A stretch of 64,000 nucleotides of DNA from Arabidopsis thaliana (Eukaryota > Streptophyta > Magnoliopsida > Brassicales > Brassicaceae): assembly GCF_000001735.4 (NCBI RefSeq), contig NC_003071.7, positions 14,285,443 through 14,349,442 of the forward strand, given 5' to 3'. Both the position numbers and the translations under genes were made by a program. Below, piece after piece: positions 33,271-43,534 of the stretch (position 1 is the stretch's first letter; each line of letters starts with the position of its first letter). Below the pieces are notes generated by a model. The model made no database searches and had not been told where the DNA came from. It worked only from the letters and a program-made list of their open reading frames with translations.

Positions 33271-34622
33271 TGTCTGACACCCCATGTCTCTAATAGGTGA
33301 TATATCAAGTGCCACAATGAATTTTGTTTTGCGGTGAACACCGTTGCGGGTAAAATATATTTATCTTATGATGTTGCAAGTTTGCTATATTTATCTACCA
33401 GTTGATTTGTGTTGATCTCGGGTTTGGTATTCGGTATGTACTCTTTCAGCTGTGGATGCTTCTGTAACCTCTCTACTTTTGTATGGTCTTTAAAGAGAAG
33501 GTTAATGAAAAAATTGGTGAATTTGTGTCCAAAATGTCTTTGCAAATTAGTCAAATCCGATACACAGTTTTGATTGTGAAACACCCTCAAAAATAAAGAA
33601 GCTAGACTTGGGTAGTAGTCAGAATTTGCTAATAAATAATAACTGTTACTGAACCGGTTGGTCCTTACAAATCTCTAGGGTTAGAGTCGAATAGAATTCC
33701 ATAAGATTCCTTCGTTACTTGACAATCTTGAAGGTCAAAACCGGATCTTATGACCCAAGACGAAACATGACACAGCTACTGTCACTTCATCACCTTGCTG
33801 CGAACTGCATCCATTCTTGCCCTTCATTTGAGATTCTTCATGCATCATCGATGCAATCTGAGCAAATAGAACATCATCATATCAGTATCGAGAAAACATA
33901 ACCTCATGTGTTGCAGGATTCATGAAAGTTTCTATTGGCAATTCATGTGAAACACTATCATAACCTAAAACATTAGAGGGCATAATGCACACATCACACA
34001 TCAAGGTTCCCCTTTTTATATTGAAGACTTAACTCCAAGAAGAACACATGATAAAAATGGCTTACATCAATCACTTCTGATCATTATCCTTTTCATCATC
34101 TTGACAAAGAAAAAAGTTGAGATTCTCATTGCATGCAAGACATTTGAAATATAGTTCAAAATTTGTCAAATTATGCCACAGGGAAGGCTGTATTTTAGTC
34201 TCTTAATTTCCTGACCCAACTACTCAAGTAAGGCGAAGAAAGCAGATGGAAATTAAATGCCAACATAAACTTCAAGTCTCATACCAAAACACCAATTCGT
34301 AAGTGTATAAGAAGTAGAACTCTACTCGTGAAAACTGCGACAAATTTAAACATCAAAATGTGGTCGATAACTGAAAACTGAAAACAAGGGTCCACCTAAA
34401 CAAGAGAGAGCCTAACAGAACTAGTAAACCAAGCAATGACAGAATTCAATTCCAGAAATTCATCCATCTATCGAACCTCCATTTACTATTGCACATAACC
34501 TTTAAGACCAACACAACAACCTTTAAAAGTGACATACCAACTCTACACTTAATCTACAAGCATATGATGAATAAACAGGAAGAAGATATAACAATGCAAC
34601 AATTAAAGGATACAGTTCTGCC
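33271..34622. other. Convergent spacer after the OB-fold gene
   Basis: 3' UTR of the OB-fold gene on the left (to about 33600), and a long 3' region of the NFD6-like gene on the right. In between there is no convincing ORF. The composition at 33660-33900 is somewhat less AT-rich, which would fit transcribed untranslated sequence. Confidence 0.5.
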
Positions 34623-35080
34623 TTATGTATCAAAGTCTCTATCTTCATCATAATTCACATCTTCAACAAGAAGTTTCACCAAAAAAAGTCAAAAGGTAAC
34701 AAAACACCGAGTTCCACTAAGTCATTTAAGTACCTTGGAAAGTCCAAATGGAGCGCCCTGAAACTGAAAGCATCGAATTGAGCAAAGCAGAAGCAGTGGC
34801 CGTGTGGTACGGTAGCATCGTCTCGACGCAGCAGCTCAATTCCACCGGAGATCTTCAACACATTTCACAATTGACAATCAAAATTAAGTTAATCGATGTT
34901 TTGGAGTAGCCTAGAGAAGGTTTCACTCTATGTTTACCTGAAAATGCGGTGAGAGAGAGGACTCTGTTTAGGCAACTTAAACGAAGACCGCGCAGAAGAC
35001 GGCATAGGCTTTGTCGACCTTAACGCGGCAACGGCGGCTCGGCCAACACCGGAACGGAAGACGGATCTGGCGGCGGACAT
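34623..35080 (-). CDS. Small mitochondrial protein, NFD6-like family
   Basis: Three exons, 34938-35080, 34734-34852 and 34623-34660, join to 99 residues starting [20 protein letters not shown]. The N-terminus is basic and hydroxylated without acidic residues, a mitochondrial presequence. The core [40 protein letters not shown] and [16 protein letters not shown] matches the small plant family typified by NUCLEAR FUSION DEFECTIVE 6 (NFD6), required for karyogamy and gametophyte function. The tail [12 protein letters not shown] is acidic. Family members differ at the C-terminus by alternative last exons, so other splice forms are likely. Function of this member is unknown. Confidence 0.82.
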
Positions 35081-35778
35081 TGAAAGTTCCCGATTCTCGT
35101 TGGAGTAGGATTTAGGGTTTTTCCTGGGTTTAGGGATTCTGTTTGGGTCAAAGAAAATCTGTTGAGCTGTTGACTTTTCAATACAGTAGAAAGTCGTTGC
35201 TCTCACTACGTTACACGTGCAATGCCTAATGTTTGACGAGAGTGTGCATGTCACGTGACTATGTATTTGTGTACCTTTTTTTCCTAAGAGAATTCTTTAA
35301 TCCAAACAACAAGAGTTTTACTAAATATGTAGTATGATAAAATGTTAATCTTGAATAGAGAGTCGACGTCAAAAATTCTATACAAATCTGTAGTCGGTGG
35401 TTTCACTATGGGTCATTAGAGGTTCAATCGCAAACTAATCATTGACTATCCACATTTTCTTTGAGATAAATTATGGTCAATCGACTAATACAGAAACAAT
35501 CATCAACAGCTTCAATAGTCAGACGACATTGATATTAGTATCTTATATTTTCTTGTACATAATGCAAAACATTTTAATCTCTATATAAAGAAGAATAGAG
35601 ATTGAACCAGCATCAGAACATTATCATAATTAACAAGCATCGCCATATAATATATATATTTTTTTTTCCAAATTTTATATGCAAATTAAAATTATACTTT
35701 TGACTGATGATTAAACCACTTGAAACAAAAATCGAGAATACAAAAGCAGATACTTATTATTGTTTCATGCGGTGATGC
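35081..35778. other. Spacer between the NFD6-like and E6-like genes
   Basis: Promoter of the NFD6-like gene on the left (CACGTG-type G-box within gttacacgtgca near 35210 and gtcacgtgac near 35251) and the E6-like 3' UTR on the right. No gene seen. Confidence 0.5.
35112..35120 (-). promoter_or_regulatory. Telo-box in the leader of the NFD6-like gene
   Basis: Minus-strand AAACCCTAA lies about 30 bases before the start codon, with a second related motif (CCTAAACCC) just beyond. Telo-boxes near the transcription start are common in plant genes for translation and mitochondrial functions. Confidence 0.5.
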
Positions 35779-36582
35779 TCATGGAGTGATCTGATCTCCT
35801 TGCTCTTCCCCCAACATCTCGGACTGTTGGTTGGAATCGTATGGATTCTTGAAGTTGGACTTCTTCTCATTGTAACCGGTGGGCTTGTAGTTGTAGTAAT
35901 GATTCTGGTAGAAACGGCCGTGGTTTCTGTCATCGTCAAGGTCGTAATAGTACTTACCATTCGCCATATACCTCGTATCGCTCATCCCTTGTCTCTCTAC
36001 GTTGTTGTTATAACCCCTGTACGCCGGCTCCTTCTCTCTCTTCTCCGTCCCGTAAGTATTGGGGTTTTCGTAGTAGCTCGTGTCCTTGTTGCTATAACCC
36101 TTGTACGGATCATTAATATCATTATCTCTCTTATCTGTCCCGTAAGCATTCGAGTTTTCGTAGTAGCTCGTGTCCTTGTTGTTGTCGTAAATCTCGGTAG
36201 TCTTAGGATAGCTCTCTTTGTAGTTCTTGTAAGATTCTTGGGTTTGAGCCGTTTCGCTTAGGCTGGGGGTGGAGAAAGAGTCGTCGTAGTTAACGTTGTC
36301 CTCGTACTTGTTATTGTTCAACTCTTCATTGTTGTTGTCGGTTGTCTCGTGACCATACAAGCCGTACCCGTTTTCGGACTGGGGGATAAAGGCAGGGTTC
36401 TGGTCATCTGGCTCTTTCTTCTCGTTGGTTTCGATAGGGACAAGATTGTTAGGGTTTTGCTCTTTGGGGTCCTCTCTTTGGAACTTGCCAAAGGAGTAGC
36501 TGTTTCTTGCACTGATTTGGGTTGAGAAAAGAACAAGTGTTAAGAGGAAGAAGAAGAGACATGAGCTAGTGGAAAAAGCCAT
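35779..36582 (-). CDS. E6-like secreted cell-wall protein
   Basis: Intronless, 267 residues from ATG at 36582. The open frame extends 60 codons upstream, but that part runs through the TATA box and leader and lacks protein character. Residues 1-25 are a signal peptide (MAFSTSSCLFFFLLTLVLFS then TQISARN). The mature protein is hydrophilic, rich in Asn, Tyr, Asp, Glu and Lys, with repeats of the type NKDTSYYENSNAYGTDKR and NKDTSYYENPNTYGTEKR. Near the C-terminus is the E6-family motif QGMSDTRYMANGKYYYDLDD. It resembles the cotton-fibre E6 protein and its Arabidopsis relatives, secreted proteins of unknown biochemical role linked to expanding or specialised walls. Confidence 0.88.
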   Translation of the reverse strand: MAFSTSSCLFFFLLTLVLFSTQISARNSYSFGKFQREDPKEQNPNNLVPIETNEKKEPDDQNPAFIPQSENGYGLYGHETTDNNNEELNNNKYEDNVNYDDSFSTPSLSETAQTQESYKNYKESYPKTTEIYDNNKDTSYYENSNAYGTDKRDNDINDPYKGYSNKDTSYYENPNTYGTEKREKEPAYRGYNNNVERQGMSDTRYMANGKYYYDLDDDRNHGRFYQNHYYNYKPTGYNEKKSNFKNPYDSNQQSEMLGEEQGDQITP

Positions 36583-36632
36583 GGTGATGATGTGAGTCAG
36601 TGTTGTGGGTTTGTGAGAGAAAGTGGGAGTGT

Positions 36633-36641
36633 TTATATATA
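36633..36641 (-). promoter_or_regulatory. TATA box of the E6-like gene
   Basis: Minus-strand TATATATAA lies about 51 bases upstream of the chosen start. It supports the start at 36582 over the upstream in-frame ATG at 36762. Confidence 0.65.
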
Positions 36642-39274
36642 GGAAAGTTTTTTTTTTTTCCTTTTGCTTACTATATAGAGTGTAAATGGTTAGGTGGAAA
36701 TAAGGACTGAATTGGTGATAATGGTTGATGGCGTGTCCATTGAGATGAGATGATTTTTTCAAAGGGTAGCTCGACTTTTTGGGCCTACGTAATTAACTTA
36801 TCAGAAAATGGGTAACTAATTTTAAGCAAACCTATGATTAGATGAAATATTAATACCTAATCTTGCGAGTTTAAAACACTTATTGACAATGAACATGAGC
36901 ACCATGCCCCGTAAGGATGGGGTTGTAGTATATATTAGTGTTTATGCATTACGAGATTTTCACTAAAAATATCAATGGCTTAATGAGATTTTCACATCCA
37001 AAAAGGGTTTATCTCTAATAACACAAGTTATAATACCGACAAAACATATTAAAAACAATGTTTGCCTGAATTAGTAGACATAAGCAAATATTCTGCATAC
37101 CATCTGGAGTCTGAGTATGCGTAGTGCTCTAATCCAAAGATAATAGTATTATGGTTTGACCCAACGTATATATGCGTTTTCTCAGTTAAACTAAGTTTAT
37201 AGTGTTTATTTCCATGCATTCAAAAGTTTAATAATCATACCCTTTTTTGCAATTGTAGTAACTAAATACAGTTTCTAAGGGAAGAAGAAAATTAGTTGAC
37301 TTAATGATAAAGGCAATTCGTTTTTTTTTTTTTTTGTCAAGCAATAGAAAGAAAATTAGTTGACAAAATAAAAGGCGGGAGAAAATGGAGTTGCAAACTC
37401 CAAAATTTGCAATGGCAGAGTAATAATGGGAGACGACAGAGTAATAATGGGAGACGACAGACTTTGGGGGTAGCCACTATAGGGACACCGTCACACCGAT
37501 AGGTTCGATACCATATATATGCTTTCCGAGCCTAAGTATGCATGCCTCTACGTTTGATTTCTAATTCCAAAGTGTCAGGCTTAAAATAGCGTCTACTAGT
37601 AGTGTTTTTTAACAATGGCTTCGTTAAACTACATGAATTTTACGAACACATAACATTTCACTAAAACTACTAGCAGTTGCATATCCACTACCAAATCATA
37701 TAACACTACAAGTCATGATTTACTATTAAACAATCGCTAACTTAAACTAGAAAATATTATCTACCCTATATTTGGCCAAAGGGAAATATTTGTGTATCAA
37801 TTTTTTTTGTTCTTTTAATATACCGGATTTAGAAAACTATTGGTCTGGTTCTCACTAACATCGAGTGATAATGATCCATAAATAAGCGAACATAACTCGT
37901 TCGTAAATCTTAAATATTTTTACCTAATACAAATTAATGCTTTACAAAAAATTCAAGCAACATTGACTTGTGTGAGTATGGGAGCTAGAGTTGGTACTTC
38001 TTCTTTTCAGACAATATTAAGATAGATCTCAACTGCCGAAAAATAAAACGAATAAACGGCTCCACAAATCTTTTAGGTAGAATATAAAGTAAGATTATTA
38101 ATTAAAAACTTTTGATTTGGTTATGAATAGACCCACAAACAATACAAGCAAAGGTTGATTATCTACATTCGTTAGATTTGTCAAGGTACTAGGGATATAG
38201 CAAACGTGACTTGCAGTTGGAACTAACTAATTAGGACGGTGGGTTTAAGAGATAGTGAACGATAAGCGACTACAAGAATTGATACATCCATCAATTAAGC
38301 ATTGCATAAATTATACCACTACACGTTGGTACGTGTATATTCCAACAACATTTGATAGAAGATTAGCACGTCAAGTTTGCATGTGGCTTCCGTAAGAAGC
38401 TGCAAGATGGACAACCATGTACACTAAATACTTCCATTATCGGGTATTCGATGGCATGAGAAGTTTTATAAATATAAGTATGAACTTCATTTATATGAAT
38501 CTAAACCTTTTTCTGTGACTGTGAGATTTCTATTTAGTAGAGAAAGGAAACACTCACAAACACTAGTTTCACCAAATGCATCCACACTCTTTAGTCTTTA
38601 TAATCCCGCTTGGTAATCATCCTCATAGATCATTTTAGTTCTTTTACTTGATTAATTATTACCTATTATTTTTCCGTTAAAATTTGAGTGTTCTGCTAAT
38701 TAGCTAACCTACAATATCATCCATTTCTCTGCCATATTTTACAAACCTTAAGATTTCACCATTGCTAATCCTATATAATCCAAAAGAAATATTAATCCAT
38801 TCCTCCAATAAAATAGCACCAGTCTACAACATACTATTCTGCTCAAGATACTAGTACTACTACCACTATTCAAAGTCCTTTATTATTTTTGTTTGTAACA
38901 AATTGACAATCATCACTACTGAACATTTTCAAGTTTTAAGCAAGACAAAGAAATCAAATCCCAAAAAACTTGTTGGGTTTCATAAATGTGACCCTATGAA
39001 TGATGGATGCTACTTACATCCAAACGGAAGAATAGAAGACCCTTGAAACCAAACCGGATCAAGTCAAACCAAGTCCCTTGAAACCAAACCGAACAAAATA
39101 AAAAACCATACATATTACCGGTTCGATACGGCCGGTTTTTTTATTACACTAAATCCAAACGAGAGAGTATTGAGTCTATGTCTCTTCGTCTTCTTCATTA
39201 CAAAACACACAGATCTTGTTTACAACAAATTCAATAACTTACAGATAATCTGTAACAGATTCACCACCATAAAT
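36642..39274. other. Intergenic upstream of the E6-like gene
   Basis: AT-rich and gene-free in 2.6 kb. It holds a T-run at 37320-37335 flanked by a 15-bp direct repeat (agaaaattagttgac at 37286-37300 and 37350-37364) and the 21-bp tandem duplication at 37416-37457. The right end (about 39100-39274) is the 3' UTR of the membrane-protein gene. Confidence 0.5.
37416..37457 (+). repeat. 21-bp perfect tandem duplication
   Basis: cagagtaataatgggagacga occurs twice in direct succession (37416-37436 and 37437-37457), followed by another cag. Both copies are identical, suggesting a recent slippage or repair event. Confidence 0.95.
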
Positions 39275-39709
39275 TTACTCAGGAAGAGGATCCCATAACA
39301 AGAGAGTAAACAAAAGCAAATTCGGAACTAAAAGAGGAATATATGGATTCACTTCATTCACCAATCTCTTCCTCCTCAGCCTCTTCCTCGCATACTCTCT
39401 CCTCTCCTCTTTCCCCCATTTCCCTTCCTCAACTCCGACAGCCATAACCGCCGCCGGTGGCTGATAATACGGGCTATTCGACCTCCACGATGTATCAGGC
39501 AGCCCAAATCTCGATACCCTTTTGAAGAACTGAGAAACCCACCATTGACGGAGATGCGTCGGCGAATAGACCGGAGGGTAATCCCACGATACGTAGTTTG
39601 GAATTATGGCTCCGATGAAGAATTGAGAGTAAAGTGATGGTTTCGTTGTTGGGTTTGTGAGGATATGTGTCACCGCTTGTATTCTCTGTCCCCATGTCGT
39701 CTCCTCCAT
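39275..39709 (-). CDS. Small plant-specific membrane protein, unknown function
   Basis: Intronless, 144 residues starting MEETTWGQRIQAVTHILTNP. I do not recognise a named domain. The N-terminal half has an aromatic, proline-containing segment (NYVSWDYPPVYSPTHLRQWW). A strongly basic stretch follows (EERREYARKRLRRKRLV). The C-terminus is one hydrophobic helix (IPLLVPNLLLFTLLLWDPLP, about 123-142). This layout, basic cytosolic part followed by a C-terminal anchor, suggests a tail-anchored or single-pass protein. The small gap of under 300 bases to the ETT stop codon places its promoter next to the ETT 3' UTR. Codon use and length support a real gene. Function is open. Confidence 0.75.
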   Translation of the reverse strand: MEETTWGQRIQAVTHILTNPTTKPSLYSQFFIGAIIPNYVSWDYPPVYSPTHLRQWWVSQFFKRVSRFGLPDTSWRSNSPYYQPPAAVMAVGVEEGKWGKEERREYARKRLRRKRLVNEVNPYIPLLVPNLLLFTLLLWDPLPE

Positions 39710-40001
39710 TGGCTTGGATTACGTTTTCTTTGAGTGGCACAGAGAGAGATAACGATATCGGACTCCTTCCGGTTAAATTAGAATTACGAATTGAACCGGT
39801 TGGTACAAACACAAATAACCGGAATTGATGCAAACACTTTTTAAATTGAACCTAACACAGAACATTCTTGAACCAAGTTTACAAGTCTCTCATAAGTCAC
39901 AACTTGTGACATTCCAAAAGTTAGCAGCAAGTCATCATCAACTAAAATAAGAACTTTACTTAAGCCACAAGCAAATAAAACACAGAAACCAAAGAACCCT
40001 T

Positions 40002-43000
40002 CTAGAGAGCAATGTCTAGCAACATGTCTCTCATTGCATAGATGTCCCTTCCTTGCGAATGATGATGATTGCTTTGAACAGCTGACGCACCTTTCATGGA
40101 ATTCCCTTCAACGCAGGGGACAGCCGTCGCAGATGCAACTGCTGTGGTTTCGTCGGTTAATGGGAAACCAAACAGCCTGCATCTGCCTGAACCTCCGTGA
40201 TGGTCTTCCAGACGTCCGTTAGGACTGTTCGAGTTGGTAAGCAAGACGGAAGAGGGTGATGATGATACAGATGGGGGGAGGATACGTGTACTAAAGTTCT
40301 GGAACGGCCCACACCAAATGTTCCTCTGGCTCAACCCGTGCTGCTGCCGATGATCGGTTATTGAGTAGGCGGGAACTGTTTCTTGACCTTGCAAGACCTT
40401 ATGGAAACCATAAGAGTCACCAAATTCTGTTCCTTTGAAGCGGCCTCTCCTGGCACCGGCTCCACCATCCGAACAAGTGTTGATAAAACCCGGAAAAATT
40501 TCTTGACCTTGCAAGACCCTCTGGAATCTCAATGATTCCTCAAAGTCTGTGGCGCGAATCCCCTCTGCAATAATAGCAGAAAACGTTATATTACAGGCGA
40601 TAAATGGTTATATGAGTGGTACAATGTCTTTGGCTAAGTAGATGTGTACCAGAGACAGGGATATCAGGCTTTCCTGAGGAAAAGCCAATCCTGCTTCTCT
40701 TGGGACCAGTTGTTACGAAGCTGCCTGAATTGGAGATGGAACCAGATGGTTCGATCTCCCATGGCGAGACACGCTGTTGATGCCCATTTGCCACAATGTC
40801 GTCCCACCTTACCTGAATATGACGTCAAAACATAGTTTCAGAGCAGTGAGCTTACGGATATAGAAAAGGCAACAATCTTATAGAAGACCTCTCAGACCAA
40901 ACTAATGACTTAAGAACATAATTCATAGCTTACCAAAAGGCATCTCCATTTTGAACCAGGCCACCTGATTGGATCCAAGTCGCTGATACCACTTATAATC
41001 CCAGGGGATCTGACAAAACAGGTGAAACATGTTAGAAAGTTGGGCATATAAAACACAGGTGTGCAAGGTTATCTTAAAGCTTGAATTATAAGTCTATAAG
41101 TAACCTTCTCTCAGATGCATCTTCAGATTCAACCCTCGCTTTAAATCTCATCCCAATGCAAAAGGGATAGTCAACAACCTTCAAGAACTTTGGTGCAGGG
41201 ATTATGAAGTTTGACCAGCTTGCCCTGAAAATGTTTTACCAGTGAACTAGTATTAATGCTAAATTCCTGATATTTATTGGAGTTAACAAACTTCTAAGGA
41301 ACAATCAACTAGAACAATACACAACTTAAGGCTTCAGGAGATTCTAATTATGATTCTGAAATGAAATTTTAAATGCTGAAAACGAAAAAAGGTCATTGTG
41401 GTTGGGGCTTACTTGGGGTTGTAGGAAATGCTGAAAACGCTATGGGTCGATATGGCATGAGCTACTTCAGAGAAATTGTTGTGGTTCATATTCTGATTAT
41501 ATTGAGCCGAGAGAGCAGCGGTGCCTTCGATTTGAGAAGCTCTTCTAACTCCCAGTCGCAGTTTGCCATCATCTCCTCTGTATCAGAGAAACCCATATAT
41601 CACAAAACCTCTTACAGAAAATCAAAGAGGTTGTGTAGTGAGAAAACATAGAAGCATTTTTAACTACCTAAGGAAAAGCACAGCATCACCAGAGACAAGC
41701 TTCTTCTTGTTCACAAACGCACTCCACCCGGTAGTGAGCAAATGCCTCCTAGGTTGCCCTAAAAGTCACTCAAACCATTCAAATTTTCCATCTACTAAAT
41801 CCAGGCAAGAAAAATTGCAACATAAGGCAACAAACTTACCTCGATAAATGTGGCGAAATCGCCACTCCAGGCCATGAAGATCCCTAGCAAGAAGCTCCTG
41901 AGAAGGCCGGGGCTGGCTATAGTCCTACATAACAAAATGATTATGTAGTTAAAATCTCTCAATATGAGCTAATAAGAGAACTCTAGAACACAATGTGCAA
42001 TGTACAAAGCTGATTACAGAATCTACAGAGAGTGGATTAGTACCAGAGGAGGGAAGCAATCCTCAGCAGCTCGGCGAGGAACAGAGAAACCACCATGGGT
42101 GCTTGTATCAGAAGCAGTAAGGGTTTTGCAAAACATGTGAGGAGTATTAGACCTCTTAAGCACTTCATAATCTTCCTCTCCACCATCAACATCTATAATT
42201 CCTTCACGCACCTTCCTCTCAATGTCCTGTAACAAATCAACTCAAACCCCCTAAGCTCGAGCAAATTTCTCTCTCTTTGTTACAAAACTCAAGAGCCTAA
42301 AGAAAAACTCACCTCTGACTCAGGAAGAAGAGAGACTTGAGCATAAACTTCATCTGTAGTCGTCTCTGCCTACGAAATCAAAATCCCCCACATTTTGTTT
42401 ATTAATCCTCACAACAACAAAAAAAGTTTAAACCTTTACAGAGAATTGAATTGTTCTGAAATCAATTGTCATCAAAATGGAGCAAAAGGCGAAACTTTGA
42501 AATCAAATTCATTATCATCAAAGAAAAAACTGAAGATAATTTATGGGGATTTCAAGTATTCGTCATCAAAATGCCACGAGAAGAAATGCAAATGGAGCAA
42601 AAGAGGAAACTTTTCTCCCAACATAAATTCGTTTGTCTCAAACAATTCAATAAACCAAAGGCACAAATCTCCATACTTGTATCGAAAACCCAACTCAGAT
42701 TCACCAAACAAACAATTAAAAAAATCAAAGAATCAGAAAAACAGAACAAAACCCATATCTCTCTGCTTTGAGAGCAGAGGAGAAAACATAAATGAAGAAA
42801 ACAAAACAAAACAAAAAATAGAAAGAAAGAGAGAGTTAGTTACATACGTGAAGCTTAACATCGAGAATACGACAGAACACGTGAGGAGGGAGCCCGTAAA
42901 TCGCGGCGGAGAAATCGGGGGCTTGTTCCAAATGTCCCTGAGGGAAATACAACACAAGGCTTCCTCTTTTTGGTAGAGAGATAAGGGGTCCAGCACAAGC

Positions 43001-43171
43001 ATGCCACAGCTCCAAACAAACCCCTCCACCAGCAGAATTCGAAGACACCACAGACACAGAAGCTGAAGAAGACGAAGTAGGAGAGACAGACCCAGAAGCT
43101 GAAGACGGTGTTTGCGTTTGCGTTTCGTCTTCCTCCGTCTCCATCACGTTCAGATCGATTAAACCACCCAT
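40002..43171 (-). CDS. ETT: Auxin response factor 3 (ETTIN)
   Basis: Ten exons: 42848-43171, 42313-42369, 42044-42226, 41840-41924, 41668-41758, 41413-41577, 41105-41224, 40934-41009, 40650-40812, 40002-40564. Total 1,827 bases, 608 residues. After an acidic and Ser-rich N-terminus comes the ARF dimerisation and DNA-binding region ([20 protein letters not shown], the B3 domain with [20 protein letters not shown] and [20 protein letters not shown]). The ARF domain follows ([20 protein letters not shown]). The Phox/Bem1 (PB1) C-terminal domain of most ARFs is absent, as is typical for ETT, which binds auxin directly and works with TOPLESS and other partners. ETT specifies abaxial identity and gynoecium pattern. 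It is controlled by tasiR-ARFs at two sites in the last exon and by leader uORFs, annotated separately. Confidence 0.98.
40380..40400 (-). promoter_or_regulatory. tasiR-ARF target site, downstream copy
   Basis: A 21-nt site in the last ETT exon. The plus strand reads ttcttgaccttgcaagacc plus tt, close to the TAS3 tasiR-ARF, so the mRNA is complementary with few mismatches. It encodes the peptide KVLQGQE. Known consequence: ARGONAUTE/RDR6-dependent silencing that restricts ETT to abaxial tissue. Confidence 0.93.
40500..40520 (-). promoter_or_regulatory. tasiR-ARF target site, upstream copy
   Basis: Second 21-nt site exactly 120 bases from the first on the same exon. It reads ttcttgaccttgcaagacc plus ct on the plus strand and encodes RVLQGQE in the same frame as the other copy. 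The paired sites are a known hallmark of ETT and ARF4. Confidence 0.93.
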
Positions 43172-43232
43172 TAAAGAGAGAGAAACAGAGATAAAGATAA
43201 GAGCTTTATTATAAGAAAGAAAGAAAAAAAAC

Positions 43233-43250
43233 TCAGAGGAGTTTCTTCAT
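43233..43250 (-). CDS. ETT leader uORF, five codons
   Basis: ATG-AAG-AAA-CTC-CTC-TGA ends 61 bases before the ETT start codon. It encodes MKKLL. ETT translation is known to depend on uORF reinitiation and on ribosomal protein RPL24B (STV1). Whether the peptide matters is not visible. Confidence 0.75.
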   Translation of the reverse strand: MKKLL

Positions 43251-43255
43251 GACTT

Positions 43256-43534
43256 TTACCCTCTCAGCCAAAAGAAGAGAGAGTAGTAGCACAGTGATGA
43301 GTGAGTCTTTAAGCCGTGGAGAAAAAAAACTTTTCTATTAAAGAAAAAAAAAAAACTAGAAAAAAAGTTTAGATTTTTAATTTGGACAATGTTAAAAGAG
43401 AGAGGAGAGAGAGAGGTATCAGAGAAACAGAACAGTACTGAGTGCTCTCTGCAACAGTGAGGCTCTCTGCTACGTCTGGTGACTGATGTGTGTGGTGTGG
43501 CTTTTAGACCTTTTGTGCGTGGAGAGAGAGACAT
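43256..43534 (-). CDS. ETT leader uORF, 92 codons
   Basis: An open frame of 92 residues, MSLSPRTKGLKATPHTSVTR onward, in the 5' leader of ETT. It contains a phenylalanine run (SSFFFFFNRK) from a poly-A tract in the plus strand and ends just before the short uORF. Two uORFs in this leader fit what is known of ETT. A TATA-like sequence (plus-strand tttatatta near 43581) lies upstream, which would place this ORF inside the transcript. The peptide itself has low complexity. Confidence 0.65.
   Translation of the reverse strand: MSLSPRTKGLKATPHTSVTRRSREPHCCREHSVLFCFSDTSLSPLSFNIVQIKNLNFFSSFFFFFNRKVFFLHGLKTHSSLCYYSLFFWLRG

Noticed and set aside
35800-36261. Plus-strand ORF of 153 codons, very hydrophobic, antisense to the E6-like gene
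   Set aside because: Its valine and leucine content arises from reverse reading of Asn/Tyr/Asp codons. The opposite strand has a signal peptide and family motifs.
42395-42976. Plus-strand 193-codon ORF across ETT introns and exon 1
   Set aside because: Lysine- and asparagine-rich low-complexity reading of minus-strand T/C-rich intron sequence. It crosses the coding exon of ETT in the wrong frame.
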